In this document: piece after piece, positions 18,020-27,236 of the stretch
How positions within the stretch are numbered: the stretch's first letter is position 1
Layout: each line of letters starts with the position of its first letter
Source: Gordonia iterans
GTDB taxonomy: Bacteria > Actinomycetota > Actinomycetes > Mycobacteriales > Mycobacteriaceae
Direction: 5' to 3'
Length of the DNA: 64,000 nt
NCBI RefSeq assembly: GCF_002993285.1
Contig: NZ_CP027433.1
Span: forward strand, 1,240,001-1,304,000
Translations under genes and position numbers: made by a program
The notes under the pieces: generated by a model
What the model was told of the DNA's origin: nothing
What the model saw: only the letters and a program-made list of their open reading frames with translations
Database searches by the model: none

Positions 18020-18702
18020 GCGCTCTTGACCGGAAGGTCGTAGCGGCCGAGGCCGCGGAGTTCGAAGGCGGCCTCGCCGACCGTGATCTTGAGCTGGGCG
18101 CCCGGGACGATCCCTGCTCCCACCAGTGCGTCGGCGATCTCGGGGTCGTCCTGCGTGTCCTCGGAGATGGAGCGGACCAGCGCCGTGACCGTCGATCCGG
18201 GCGGGCCGAGCTGGTACAGCAGGTCCGGCTCCACGAACACCGACTCCGGGCCGCCGATCAGTTCCAGTCCCGGGATCGGGTTGCCCCACGGAGAGTGCGT
18301 GGGATCGTCGAGGCTCGCGACGATGGCCCGCTCGGTCTCTTCGCCGATCATCTGGCCCCAGCGCATCGCCTCGGCGTGCGCGTGCTGAGCGGGAATCGAC
18401 AGGAGGTCGGTGAGCATCCGCTCGGCCAGCCGGTGCCGGCGGACCGCGACGACGGCGACGCGCAGGCCCTGGTCGGTGAAGGCGAGATACTGACCGTGCC
18501 GGTCCTCGACAAGACCGGCGTCGAGCATCCGGGCCACCGCCTGCGTGACGGTGGGACCCGACAGGTTCAGGCGTTCGCGGATACGCGCGCGCCGCACCGG
18601 GACGTGGTCCTCGTGAAGGTTGTAGATCGTGCGCAGGAACGCGCTCATCGTCGGCGAGACGGCCGCGAGCGGGTCTGCCCCGACCGGGGTCGTGGCGGTC
18701 AT
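17989..18702 (-). CDS. DtxR/IdeR-family metalloregulator with altered metal site
   Basis: 237 residues. Winged helix (FLRTIYNL, RARIRERLNLSGPTVTQAV), dimerisation domain and a C-terminal SH3/FeoA-like domain. Aligned by eye to IdeR, the ancillary-site ligands are kept: His79 and Glu83 (RRHRLAE), His98 (HAEA), and the SH3 Glu and Gln (SEDTQ). The primary-site residues Met10, Cys102, Glu105 and His106 become Ala, Met, Gly and Gln (AFLRTIY; AMRWGQM where IdeR has ACRWEHV). Convergent with the iron importer and probably functionally linked. Metal dependence may differ from true IdeR. Confidence 0.88.
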   Translation of the reverse strand: MTATTPVGADPLAAVSPTMSAFLRTIYNLHEDHVPVRRARIRERLNLSGPTVTQAVARMLDAGLVEDRHGQYLAFTDQGLRVAVVAVRRHRLAERMLTDLLSIPAQHAHAEAMRWGQMIGEETERAIVASLDDPTHSPWGNPIPGLELIGGPESVFVEPDLLYQLGPPGSTVTALVRSISEDTQDDPEIADALVGAGIVPGAQLKITVGEAAFELRGLGRYDLPVKSAHMVRVDVLE

Positions 18703-18844
18703 AGCAGTTGTCGATCCCCCAAATCACCGAGCCCCGAACCTGATGGGCTGTGACGATACGTCGATGGTTCGGAACTCTGCCCACGATACCGCGAATCGGA
18801 CACCGGCCACAGCGAGAACCGCCGGGGCAGGGGGTTTGGTCCGT

Positions 18845-19378
18845 TCAGCCGACGCGGTGGCAGGCCTCGCAGACCGACTCCGGGATGATGCCCGCCCGCT
18901 GCAGGTAGCCGAAGGCCACGCAGCCGAGGCAGAAGCCGAACGCCGACTCCAAGAAGGCGGCGGCGACCAGCGCGCCGGTCACGATCTGGGCGGCGAGGCC
19001 GAGGCCGAGCAGCGACAAGGCCAGCGCCGTCCCGGAGAACACCAGTCCCACCGTCTGGGCGAAGCGCTTCGGCGGGCCGGGGACCAGCTTCGTCTTCTTG
19101 ACCACCTTCGGGACGATCACGTGGACCGCCAGGCGGCCGAACGGGGAGTAGCGGGGCCCGCCGGCCACGCGCAGGGCGAAGCCGACCGCCAGCACCCCGT
19201 ACAGCCACCACTGGTTCACGACGATCGCGGCGACGGCCAGCACGATCACCAGGCCGGCGGTGACCCGAGCGGCGTACTCGTTGACGGGATTGGGGAACTC
19301 GAAGGCCGCCCGCAACCCCGTCTTCGGCGGCTCGGCGACGGCGATCGAGTCGTCTACCTGGGTGAACAGGTCGGCCAT
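18845..19378 (-). CDS. DUF4395 membrane protein
   Basis: 177 residues from the ATG with GGAGGAG upstream. Four or so membrane helices (LVIVLAVAAIVVNQWWLYGV, FSGTALALSLLGLG, TGALVAAAFLESAFGF) and two CxxC-type pairs (GFCLGC near the end of the last helix and CEACH at the C-terminus). The cysteine pairs suggest thiol redox or metal binding; DUF4395 proteins often sit near thioredoxin-like genes, though not here. NPVNEYAARV and GGPRYSPFGRLA are family motifs. Confidence 0.85.
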   Translation of the reverse strand: MADLFTQVDDSIAVAEPPKTGLRAAFEFPNPVNEYAARVTAGLVIVLAVAAIVVNQWWLYGVLAVGFALRVAGGPRYSPFGRLAVHVIVPKVVKKTKLVPGPPKRFAQTVGLVFSGTALALSLLGLGLAAQIVTGALVAAAFLESAFGFCLGCVAFGYLQRAGIIPESVCEACHRVG

Positions 19379-19406
19379 GTGGTCTCCTCCGGACTCGGCG
19401 AACACC

Positions 19407-21290
19407 TCACGGTAGGTTGCCGACGGGCGGAGCGGCAGGATTGCGCGCACCGTGATCGAAATCGCTGATCACGCCGATCACGGCGGCGCCGTACTTCTCG
19501 GCCTTGGCGGCGCCCACACCGGAGACGGTCAGCAGTTCCTCGACGTCGGCCGGGCGGACCTGGGCGATCGCCTCGAGCGTCTTGTTGCTGAACACGGTGT
19601 AGGCCGGGGCATCGGCTTCTTTGGCCACCGCGTAACGCCACTTGCGCAGCGCCTCGAACAACTGCCCCTCCTCGCCGGACAGTTCGGTGGCGGTGCGCTT
19701 GGTTCGGCCGCCGGGAGCCGAGCGCACCCGTCGGGCCTCTTCCCGGAAGGTCACTCCGGTCACCTTGCCCACCGATCGGGACTTCTCGGTGAGCGTGAGG
19801 ACTCCGTAGTCGCCGTGCGGGGCGAGATAGCCCTGCGCGATCAGCTGGCGGATCACGCTCTTCCATCCGTTGGCGTCGAGCTCGTCGCCCTTGCCGAAGG
19901 TGGAGATCGTCTCGAGCCCGAGCTGGCCGATCTTGGGCGTCGACTTGCCGACCAGGATGTCGGCCAGCATCCCGGCGCCGAAGCGTTTGCGGCCCCGTTC
20001 GTGCTCCAGGCGCCAGACGGTCGACAGGACCTTCTGCGCGGCGACGGTGCCGTCCCAGGTGGCGGGCGGGTCGAGGCAGGTGTCGCAGTTGCCGCAGCCG
20101 CCGCCCGCCGCGCCTCCGGCGATCTCCTGGCCGAAGTAGCGCAGCAGCTGGGCGCGCCGGCAGTCCGCGGTCTCGCACAGCGCGAGCATGGCGTCGAGAA
20201 GTCGGGTCTGCGCCATCCGGTGGGCATGGTCGCCGTCGGAGGACTCGATCAGTCGGCGCTGCTGCACCACGTCGGCAAGACCGTAGGCCATCCACGCCAC
20301 CGACGGCAGTCCGTCGCGCCCGGCGCGCCCGGTCTCCTGGTAGTAACCTTCGACGCTCTTCGGCAGATCCACGTGTGCCACGAAGCGCACGTCGGGCTTG
20401 TCGATCCCCATGCCGAAGGCGATGGTGGCCACCACCACGACGCCGTCCTCGCGCAGAAAGCGCCGCAGTGTCTCCTCGCGCAACCGCCCGTCCATGCCCG
20501 CGTGGTACGGCACCGCGTCGATCCCGTTGGCGGACAGGAACCTCGCGATGTTCTCGACGCTCTTGCGGCTCAGCGCATAGACGATCCCGGTCAGCGGGAC
20601 GCCGTCGTCGAAGCCCTCGGTGCGGATGAAGTCGAGCAACTGGTGCTGCACGCGGTCCTTGGCTTCGATCCGGTAGCTGATGTTGGGCCGGTCGAAGCTG
20701 GCGACGAAGTGTTCGGCGCGCTGCAGATGCAGGCGCTCGGTGATCTCGCGGTGGGTGCGATCGGTCGCGGTGGCCGTCAGCGCTATCCGCGGAACGTCCG
20801 GCCAGAGCTCCGCGAGCTCGCCCAGCGCGAGGTAGTCGGGCCGGAAGTCATGACCCCACTGCGAGACGCAGTGCGCCTCGTCGATCGCGATCAGGCTCAG
20901 CTTTCCGCGGCTCAGGAACTCTCGGGTACCTCGCTGGCTCAGCCGTTCGGGGGCGACGTAGAGCAGGTCGAGCTCGCCGTCCAGATATGCGCGTTCGACG
21001 GCGGACCGGTCCTCGAAGCTCTGCGTGGAGTTCAGGAACGCGGCCCGGACGCCGAGCTGGCGCAGGGCGCCGACCTGGTCGGCCATCAGCGCGATCAGCG
21101 GGGAGACCACGATCGCGCAGCCGTGCCGGACCAGGGCCGGAATCTGATAGCAGAGACTCTTGCCGCCGCCGGTGGGCATCAGCACCACCGCGTCGCCGCC
21201 GTCGATCACGTGATCGACGATGCGCTCCTGGTCTCCGCGAAACGAGTCGTAGCCGAAGACGGTGCGAAGGGCCTCGCGGGCGGGGGTCAC
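19407..21290 (-). CDS. recQ: ATP-dependent DNA helicase RecQ
   Basis: 627 residues. 3'-5' superfamily 2 helicase in recombination and repair. Walker [17 protein letters not shown] box [18 protein letters not shown], motif [10 protein letters not shown], motif [12 protein letters not shown], the RecQ zinc cluster (CETADCRR ... CGNCDTC), an RQC winged helix and a C-terminal HRDC domain (LFEALRKWR to [12 protein letters not shown]). The GTG start overlaps the stop of the small upstream gene (GTGA). Full length for the family. Confidence 0.96.
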   Translation of the reverse strand: MTPAREALRTVFGYDSFRGDQERIVDHVIDGGDAVVLMPTGGGKSLCYQIPALVRHGCAIVVSPLIALMADQVGALRQLGVRAAFLNSTQSFEDRSAVERAYLDGELDLLYVAPERLSQRGTREFLSRGKLSLIAIDEAHCVSQWGHDFRPDYLALGELAELWPDVPRIALTATATDRTHREITERLHLQRAEHFVASFDRPNISYRIEAKDRVQHQLLDFIRTEGFDDGVPLTGIVYALSRKSVENIARFLSANGIDAVPYHAGMDGRLREETLRRFLREDGVVVVATIAFGMGIDKPDVRFVAHVDLPKSVEGYYQETGRAGRDGLPSVAWMAYGLADVVQQRRLIESSDGDHAHRMAQTRLLDAMLALCETADCRRAQLLRYFGQEIAGGAAGGGCGNCDTCLDPPATWDGTVAAQKVLSTVWRLEHERGRKRFGAGMLADILVGKSTPKIGQLGLETISTFGKGDELDANGWKSVIRQLIAQGYLAPHGDYGVLTLTEKSRSVGKVTGVTFREEARRVRSAPGGRTKRTATELSGEEGQLFEALRKWRYAVAKEADAPAYTVFSNKTLEAIAQVRPADVEELLTVSGVGAAKAEKYGAAVIGVISDFDHGARNPAAPPVGNLP

Positions 21291-21532
21291 GCCTCCAGTT
21301 CTCGCTGCTCGGAAGCCGGTTCGGCGTCGAGTTCGGCGTCGGCGTCCTCTTCGGCGCGCTTGGCCGCCTTGGCGGCCTCCCGCATCTCCAGGCCGTCGGT
21401 CACGATGTCGCCGATCTCGCGCGTCACGTCGGCGACGGCGCCGGTGATGATGGAGGCGATCGATCCGACGCCGCGCGCGGTGTTCTCGACGACGTCCTGG
21501 ACCAGGTCCTTGTTGCGTTCAATCTTGCCCAC
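21287..21532 (-). CDS. Small acidic conserved protein upstream of recQ
   Basis: 81 residues: [20 protein letters not shown], a hydrophobic middle ([16 protein letters not shown]) and a charged helical tail rich in Glu/Asp/Ala. It starts with a possible amphipathic helix and is translationally coupled to recQ by a GTGA overlap. I do not recognise a named family. The coupling suggests it is a genuine gene, perhaps DNA- or membrane-associated. Confidence 0.7.
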   Translation of the reverse strand: MGKIERNKDLVQDVVENTARGVGSIASIITGAVADVTREIGDIVTDGLEMREAAKAAKRAEEDADAELDAEPASEQRELEA

Positions 21533-21604
21533 TGCGGCGACTCCTTCGCTCGTTCCCGTCTGAGAATACCGAGTAGCGACGACGCACGCCGATCGCGCGC
21601 GGGG

Positions 21605-22864
21605 TCAGGCGACCTTGGTCGAGCGGGTGGCCTTGGCCGCGTCCTTGCTGCGCTCGATGTTCAGGACGATGTTGTTGTCGTCCTCGGTCATGAAGTTCGG
21701 CAGCGACAGCTTGGCGATCTTGGTCCAGGTCGAGGCGAGCTGGTGGCTCAGCGAGCCGGTGTTGTACGGCAGACCGTACTTCTCGCAGATCGCGCGGACC
21801 TCCTCGGCCATCTCCGGGTAGCGGTTGGCAGGCACGTCGGGGAACAGGTGGTGCTCGATCTGGTGGCTCAGGTTGCCGCTCATGATGTGGAACAGGTCAC
21901 CGCCCTCGATGTTGGCCGAGCCGAGCATCTGGCGCAGGTACCACTCGCCCTTGGTCTCGTTCTCGGTCTCCTCCTTGGTGAAGGTCTGCGCACCGGTCGG
22001 GAAATGACCGCAGAAGATGATCGAGTAGGCCCAGACGTTGCGGATCAGGTTGGCGCCCGCGTTGCCGATGAGCGTGGTGACGAAGAACGGACCGGTGAGC
22101 GCCGGATAGGCGATGTAGTCCTTGAAGACCTGCTTGCTGGCCTTGCGCCACATGCCCTTGACCAGACCCTTGACGTCGGTCCACTTGCGCTTGCCCTGGA
22201 CCAGGTTCTCCGCCTCCAGGTCGTGCAGCATGACGCCCCACTCGAAGAGCAGCATCAAGGCCGTGGCGTAGCCCAGGTTGCCGAGGTAGTAGGGGTTCCA
22301 CTTCTGGTCGCGGGCCATTCGGAGGATGCCGTAACCGATGTCGCGGTCCTCGTCGAGGACGTTGGTGAAGGTGTGGTGCATGTAGTTGTGACTGTGCTTC
22401 CACTGGTCGCCCGGGCAGACGTTGTCCCAGTCGAACTCGCGCGAGTTGTAGGTGTCCTCGCGCATCCAGTCGTACTGGCCGTGCATCACGTTGTGACCGA
22501 TCTCCATGTTGTCGAGGATCTTGGAGATGCCCAGCGACGCCACACCGGCCAGCCACACCGGCGGGAGGAAGGGGAAGTACATCATCGCGCGGCCGGCGAA
22601 CTCCAGCTTCCGCTGCGCTTCGATGATGCCGTAGATGTAGTCGCGGTCGGACTGGCCGAGGTCGGCGACGATGCGGTTGCGCAGGTCGTCGAGCTCCTTG
22701 CCGATCTGCTCGACCTGCTCGGCGGTCAGGTTGACCTCGACGACGTCGGTCTTCTCGTGGGACTTGAAGTAGTCGGTGATGTTGCGAACGCCGGGAGCGA
22801 AGCGAGCGGGTTCGATGTTGCGAACGCCGGGAGCGAAGCGAGCGGGTTCGATGTTGACAGCCAT
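21605..22864 (-). CDS. desA3: Membrane fatty-acid desaturase, DesA3 type
   Basis: 419 residues. Di-iron acyl-CoA desaturase; DesA3 with its reductase makes oleoyl from stearoyl chains in mycobacteria. Three histidine boxes: HNVMHGQ, HSHNYMHHTF, and HQIEHHLFP, between membrane segments. The N-terminus holds two copies of NIEPARFAPGVR, encoded by a perfect 36-bp tandem duplication. ATG preceded by AGGAGG. It lies 33 bp downstream of the ferredoxin reductase, as in the Rv3230c-Rv3229c pair. Confidence 0.93.
   Translation of the reverse strand: MAVNIEPARFAPGVRNIEPARFAPGVRNITDYFKSHEKTDVVEVNLTAEQVEQIGKELDDLRNRIVADLGQSDRDYIYGIIEAQRKLEFAGRAMMYFPFLPPVWLAGVASLGISKILDNMEIGHNVMHGQYDWMREDTYNSREFDWDNVCPGDQWKHSHNYMHHTFTNVLDEDRDIGYGILRMARDQKWNPYYLGNLGYATALMLLFEWGVMLHDLEAENLVQGKRKWTDVKGLVKGMWRKASKQVFKDYIAYPALTGPFFVTTLIGNAGANLIRNVWAYSIIFCGHFPTGAQTFTKEETENETKGEWYLRQMLGSANIEGGDLFHIMSGNLSHQIEHHLFPDVPANRYPEMAEEVRAICEKYGLPYNTGSLSHQLASTWTKIAKLSLPNFMTEDDNNIVLNIERSKDAAKATRSTKVA
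22781..22852. repeat. 36-bp perfect tandem duplication in the desaturase N-terminus
   Basis: Two identical 36-bp units, 22781-22816 and 22817-22852, each beginning GTTGCGAACGCCGGGAGCGA and including GAGCGAAGCGAGCGGG. The frame is kept, giving twelve repeated residues. The GAGCGAAGCGAGC motif resembles the core of the dispersed repeat family. Confidence 0.95.
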
Positions 22865-22897
22865 GGTTGGACCTCCTGGGGCGTGGGGTGGTGAGAT

Positions 22898-23974
22898 TCA
22901 GAGTTCGATGTCGACGTCGCCGACCGGGGCGGACACGCAGATCTGGATCTGCTGGTCGGCCTCGGAGTCGAGCTCGCCGGTGAGGATGTTGCGGGTGCAG
23001 CCGGACTTGCGGACCTTGGTGCACGAGAAGCAGATGCCCATGCGGCAGCCGTACTCGGGGCTCAGGCCGGCGGCCTCGGCCTGCTCGAGGATGGTGCGGC
23101 CGTCGTTCTCGCTGGTGGTGGCCGACTCGGTGTAGGTGACGGTGCCGGTGATCGGCTGGTTCGGGTCGATCACCGGGGCGGTGTCGAGGGTGAACGCCTC
23201 GCTGTGGAGACGGTCGCCGAGGTCGCGGCTCTCCATGTACTCGCGGACCTGCGCCATCAACGAGGACGGGCCGCACAGGAACACCTGTGCACCGTCGGCG
23301 TCGGCGATCCCGTCGAGGTGTGCGGGCGAGAAGTGGCCGCCGCCGGCTTCGCGGGTGTAGTGCAGGTGCACGTCGACGTTGCCGAGGGTGCGTGCCGCGG
23401 CGTCGAGTTCGGCGGCGTACGGGACGTCGTCGGCGGTGCGCGCGTAGTGCACCAGAGTCACCGGGTCGTCGTGCCCTTCGGCGACGAGCGTACGCAGCAT
23501 TGAGATGACAGGTGTAATGCCGCTGCCGCCGCTCACCAGGACAGTGCGTGCGGGGCGCTGCGCCGGCAGGACGAAGGAGCCCGTCGCGGCGCCGAGACGC
23601 ACGACGTCGCCGAGGCGGACGTTCTCCCGCAGGTGCTTGGAGATGAAGCCGTCGTCGTGCGCGGTGACCGTCAGTTCGATGATGCCCGCGTCCTGCTGGG
23701 CGTTGGCCGGAGAGAAGAAGCGGCGGTGCCGGATGCCGTCCACGACGGTGCTGACCTCGACATACTGTCCGGCGACGTGGCCCTTCCACTGGCGGGTGGG
23801 GGACAGGGTGAGGGTGACCGTGCGGTCGGTCTGCTTCTCGCGGCCGATCACCTTGGCGCGTGTCTCGCGCCAGGTCAGCATCGGGTTGACGAACTCGAGG
23901 TAGCGGTCGACGGGGTACGGGGTGGCAGTGGCCTCGATGAGGTTCTCCATCAGACCGGTGAGTCGAGTAGCCAT
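22898..23974 (-). CDS. Ferredoxin reductase (FAD/NAD(P) + 2Fe-2S), desaturase electron donor
   Basis: 358 residues, Rv3230c-like. FAD-binding region RRFFSPAN, NAD(P) region LVSGGSGITPVISMLR and FLCGPSSLM, and a C-terminal plant-type 2Fe-2S domain with YGCRMGICFSC and a last cysteine in IQICVSAP; an extra CTRNILTG cysteine follows. Passes electrons from NAD(P)H to the downstream desaturase. AAGGAG precedes ATG. Divergent from a TetR gene with a candidate operator between them. Confidence 0.93.
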   Translation of the reverse strand: MATRLTGLMENLIEATATPYPVDRYLEFVNPMLTWRETRAKVIGREKQTDRTVTLTLSPTRQWKGHVAGQYVEVSTVVDGIRHRRFFSPANAQQDAGIIELTVTAHDDGFISKHLRENVRLGDVVRLGAATGSFVLPAQRPARTVLVSGGSGITPVISMLRTLVAEGHDDPVTLVHYARTADDVPYAAELDAAARTLGNVDVHLHYTREAGGGHFSPAHLDGIADADGAQVFLCGPSSLMAQVREYMESRDLGDRLHSEAFTLDTAPVIDPNQPITGTVTYTESATTSENDGRTILEQAEAAGLSPEYGCRMGICFSCTKVRKSGCTRNILTGELDSEADQQIQICVSAPVGDVDIEL

Positions 23975-24005
23975 TGTCGCTCCTTGGGGGCTGTGCTGAT
24001 TGTGA

Positions 24006-24021
24006 GTGAACGGCTGTACAC
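24006..24021. promoter_or_regulatory. Candidate TetR operator between reductase and tetR genes
   Basis: GTGAACGGCTGTACAC is an imperfect dyad (GTGAAC / GTACAC around GGCT) in the 123-bp divergent gap. It is placed to control both the reductase-desaturase operon and the TetR gene. No second copy was seen. Confidence 0.45.
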
Positions 24022-24097
24022 AAAGAACGATGGCATATGTCCCAGGAGGCGTGCAAGGCTTTCCGATGTGTCGGCCGTCACCGCCTAGACTGACCTC

Positions 24098-24793
24098 GTG
24101 GCTGCAACGACCGATTCCGCTGGTGGTTCCCGTCGTCGTCCGAGGCGGGCCAAGGCCGACGGCGACGCCGGGTTCTCGCGTGCGGAGAAGAAGGAGCAGA
24201 CCCGGCAGGCGCTGCTGGACACCACCATCGACTTGGTGGACGACCGTTCATTCGGCAGTCTGTCCCTGCGTGAGGTCGCCCGCGGGGCCGGCATCGTCCC
24301 GACCGCCTTCTATCGGCATTTCGCGTCGATGGAGGATCTCGGAGTCACGCTGGTCGAGGACTCCATGCGGGTCCTGCGTCGGGCGCTGCGCGAGGGTCGT
24401 CGGGATCTGGCCAGCCGCGGGATGCCGACGGCGCGCGAGTCGTTGAACATCCTGCTGCGGCACGTCCGTGCCGACGAGGCGAAGTTCCGATTCCTGATCC
24501 GCGAGCAGCACGGCGGCGTCGCCGAGGTGCGGCGTGCCATCAGCACCGAGTTGCGGCTGTTCTCCCGGGAGCTGGCGATCGATCTGGCCCGCATTCCGGC
24601 GCTCGCCCGCTGGGAGGCCGAGGACCTGGAGATCGCGGCCGACATGTTCGTGACGATCATGATGACCGCGGTGGCCGAGCTGCTCGACGGTGACGGCCGA
24701 ATCGGGACCGAAGAAACGATTGTGCGCCGCGCAGAGAAACAACTGGTGATGGTGATCCTCGGGATGGGCCAGTGGAGGGAGACGGCGCGGTGA
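24098..24793 (+). CDS. TetR family regulator divergent from the desaturase operon
   Basis: 231 residues. A basic arm (GGSRRRPRRAKADG) precedes the TetR HTH (QTRQALLDTTIDLVDD, SLREVARGAGIVPTAFYRHFASMEDLG). The C-terminal part (ARESLNILLRHVRADEAKFRFLIREQ) recalls FabR-like lipid regulators. Placement suggests it senses acyl chains and controls desA3 and its reductase, as inference. Its TGA overlaps the GTG of a Ser/Thr kinase gene, so regulator and kinase are translated together. Confidence 0.9.
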   Translation: MAATTDSAGGSRRRPRRAKADGDAGFSRAEKKEQTRQALLDTTIDLVDDRSFGSLSLREVARGAGIVPTAFYRHFASMEDLGVTLVEDSMRVLRRALREGRRDLASRGMPTARESLNILLRHVRADEAKFRFLIREQHGGVAEVRRAISTELRLFSRELAIDLARIPALARWEAEDLEIAADMFVTIMMTAVAELLDGDGRIGTEETIVRRAEKQLVMVILGMGQWRETAR

Positions 24794-26205
24794 GCGAACA
24801 CTTGGTGGGGTCTGTGGTCGGCCCGTACCGCATCGATCAACTGATCGGGCGCGGTGGAATGGGGGCCGTGTACCGGGCCTACGACACCGTCCGCGACCGC
24901 GAGGTGGCGCTCAAGCTGCTCGGCGGGACCACCGCCGACGACGGCACCTTTGCCGAACGATTCCGGCGCGAGTGCCAGCTGGTGGCGAAACTCGGTGAGC
25001 CCCACATCATTCCGATCCACGACTACGGCGAGATCGACGGCATGCTCTATCTGGACATGCGGCTGGTGGACGGAGACAACCTGCGCCAGGTGCTGCGCCG
25101 GTCCGGGCCGCTGCCCGCCGAGGAGGCGGTGTCGGTCGCCGCTCAGATCGGCGATGCGCTCGACGCCGCACACGCGGCGGGGCTGGTGCACCGGGATGTG
25201 AAGCCGGAGAACATCCTGCTGACGCCGACCGGATTCGCCTACCTGGTGGATTTCGGGATCGCCAACGACGGGGCCGATTCCGGTCTCACCCGGGCGGGCA
25301 CGGCGATCGGATCCACCGCGTACATGGCGCCGGAGCTCTTCGACAACGTGCGGGCTTCCTCGTCGTCGGACGTCTATGCCCTGGCGGCGGTGCTCTTCGA
25401 GTTGTTGACCGGTCGGACACCGTATGCCGGAGACACCGTCACCGCCGTCATCAAGGCCGCGGTGCTGAACGACGTCCCGTCGGCGAGGGCGCTGAATCCG
25501 GCTGTGCCGCAAGCACTCGACGAGGTGCTCGCCACCGGGCTCGCCAAGGATCCGGCGCACCGTTTCGCCACGGCCGCGCAATTGAGCGCGGCCGCTCGCG
25601 CCGCGCTGTCCGGTGAGGCGGCGACGTCGTTCATCCCGGCCGCACCGCCGACGACGGTGTATCCGACCAACATCGTGCCCGAGCAGCCGCAGGCGCAGGC
25701 GCAGCAGCCGTCGCTCGCCGCCGAGGCGTCCTACGCGGGGACGCAGTACGCGCCGGTTCCGCCGCAGTATCCGCCGCCCCCGCGGAGCGGCAGCAGTTCG
25801 AATCTGATCCTGGCCGGGGTGATCGGGGTGCTGATCGCGGCGCTGATCGGCCTCGGCGTCTACTATTTCGCGTTCCGGGACTCGGGGAACGGATCCACGC
25901 AGGCCGCACCGTCGTCGACGACCACCATCACCAGCACCATCGACGCGCCCGGACCGACACTCGCCGCCCCGCCGCCGGGTTCGTCGCCCTGCACCCAGAC
26001 CGAAGGAATCGGCAGCAGTGTCACGAGCTGCGAGTTCGCGCAGAGCGTCCGGACTGCGTATCTGGCGGCGGGCCCGAAGGGCGAATCGCGCACGGTCCGC
26101 GCGTTCAGTCCGGTGACCGGGGAGACGTACACGATGTCGTGCGTGCCGGAATCGGGCATCGTGGTGTGTCGCGGTGGCAACAACGCCGTGGTGCACATCT
26201 ACTAG
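24790..26205 (+). CDS. Receptor-type serine/threonine protein kinase
   Basis: 471 residues from GTG 24790. Kinase domain ~12-275: glycine loop GRGGMGAVY, Lys42, catalytic loop HRDVKPEN (Asp136), DFG (154-156), TAYMAPE. Then a Pro/Gln-rich linker, one membrane helix (LILAGVIGVLIAALIGLGVY) and an outer domain of ~100 residues with cysteines in SSPCTQ, TSCEF, SCVPE and VVCRGG, no PASTA repeats. Same architecture as the kinase at 38.5-39.9 kb. Followed by two beta-lactamase-fold genes, which points to a cell-envelope role. Confidence 0.93.
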   Translation: MSEHLVGSVVGPYRIDQLIGRGGMGAVYRAYDTVRDREVALKLLGGTTADDGTFAERFRRECQLVAKLGEPHIIPIHDYGEIDGMLYLDMRLVDGDNLRQVLRRSGPLPAEEAVSVAAQIGDALDAAHAAGLVHRDVKPENILLTPTGFAYLVDFGIANDGADSGLTRAGTAIGSTAYMAPELFDNVRASSSSDVYALAAVLFELLTGRTPYAGDTVTAVIKAAVLNDVPSARALNPAVPQALDEVLATGLAKDPAHRFATAAQLSAAARAALSGEAATSFIPAAPPTTVYPTNIVPEQPQAQAQQPSLAAEASYAGTQYAPVPPQYPPPPRSGSSSNLILAGVIGVLIAALIGLGVYYFAFRDSGNGSTQAAPSSTTTITSTIDAPGPTLAAPPPGSSPCTQTEGIGSSVTSCEFAQSVRTAYLAAGPKGESRTVRAFSPVTGETYTMSCVPESGIVVCRGGNNAVVHIY

Positions 26206-26232
26206 GGGCACGCGACACGAAGGAGAAGGTAC

Positions 26233-27129
26233 GTGCGTGATCGACGATCGCTCCTGCGCCGGGGCGCCGGAGTGCTGGTGGTGCTCGCACTGACCGGCGG
26301 CGCCGCCGCCTGCTCGGACGGGGACAGTGCCCCGACGGCCACCGAGATCGTGTACGTGACCGAGTCTGCCGGGCAGGCGCCGTCCTCGACCGAGAGCAGT
26401 CCGGCGGCGACCCCCAAACGGGGCCTCGCGGCGAGTTTTGCGGCCTTGACCCGCGAATTGGGGCAGCCGGTCGGCGTCTCGATGGCGCCGGTGGGCGGCG
26501 GCGAGGTGGTGAGTCTCGGGGAGCAAACACCGCAGGTCGCGTGGTCGACGATCAAGGTGCCGCTGGCACTGGCTGCGCAGCGCAAGAACGGCCGGATGCC
26601 GGCGGAGTCCCCGGCGATCGTCGCCTCCGATAACGGTTCCGCGGAGGCGCTGTGGGCTTCGCTGGGCACCGATCAGCAGGCGGCGGCCGCGGTGACCGCG
26701 GTGTTGCGCGAGGGCGGCGATGAGAACTCCGTGGTGCCGTCGGAGCGGCGGCGCCCCGAGTTCACGATCTTCGGTCAGACGGTATGGGCGCTTCCCGACG
26801 CGGCGACCTTCACGGCGAACTTGCCCTGCCTGCCCGACTCCGAGTACGTCGTCTCGCTGATGGGGCAGGTGGCGGAGAACCAGCAGTGGGGGATCGAGGT
26901 GATCCCGAATCGTTCCACCGCGGTCAAGGGTGGCTGGGGCCCGAGCGCGGGCGGCGGGTACGTGGTCCGCCAGATCGGTCTGCTGACCCGCAAGGACGGC
27001 AAACAGACGGCGTTCGCCCTGACCACCTATGCGCCGGGCGCCTCGCTGAGCAGCGGGATCGCGGCGCTGAACCGGGTGGGGCAGTGGCTCGGCGCCCGGC
27101 TGGCGGCATTGCCCGCCGGTCGCTGCTGA
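26233..27129 (+). CDS. Lipoprotein with class A beta-lactamase-like motifs
   Basis: 298 residues. Lipoprotein signal ending GAAAC (Cys27). It carries the serine DD-peptidase/beta-lactamase triad in order: STIK (Ser105-Lys108), SDN (132-134) and KGG (Lys232). The SxxK-to-SDN gap is only 27 residues against about 60 in class A enzymes, so an insertion present in TEM-like enzymes is missing; no clear Glu166 equivalent was identified. It may be a peptidoglycan hydrolase or a non-catalytic sensor. Paralogue of the next gene and 27 bp after the kinase. Confidence 0.82.
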   Translation: MRDRRSLLRRGAGVLVVLALTGGAAACSDGDSAPTATEIVYVTESAGQAPSSTESSPAATPKRGLAASFAALTRELGQPVGVSMAPVGGGEVVSLGEQTPQVAWSTIKVPLALAAQRKNGRMPAESPAIVASDNGSAEALWASLGTDQQAAAAVTAVLREGGDENSVVPSERRRPEFTIFGQTVWALPDAATFTANLPCLPDSEYVVSLMGQVAENQQWGIEVIPNRSTAVKGGWGPSAGGGYVVRQIGLLTRKDGKQTAFALTTYAPGASLSSGIAALNRVGQWLGARLAALPAGRC

Positions 27130-27236
27130 GGTCACGACGCGGCCACGCGAGGGTCTCGTCGTGGTCGTGCCCCTTGGCGGCTGTGTGCGCGCTCTCTAGT
27201 GTTGCTCGTGTTGACAGAGTGACCATAGGGGTAGAT

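Noticed and set aside
19452-21563. 703-residue plus-strand frame
   Set aside because: Complement of recQ and the small upstream gene; no domain seen.
24006-24021. Iron box near the desaturase
   Set aside because: The dyad lacks the TTAGG/CCTAA arms of IdeR sites; better read as a TetR-type operator.
24310-27135. 941-residue open frame on the minus strand
   Set aside because: It runs antisense to the TetR, kinase and beta-lactamase-fold genes, is Arg/His-rich and has no family motifs; a high-GC shadow.
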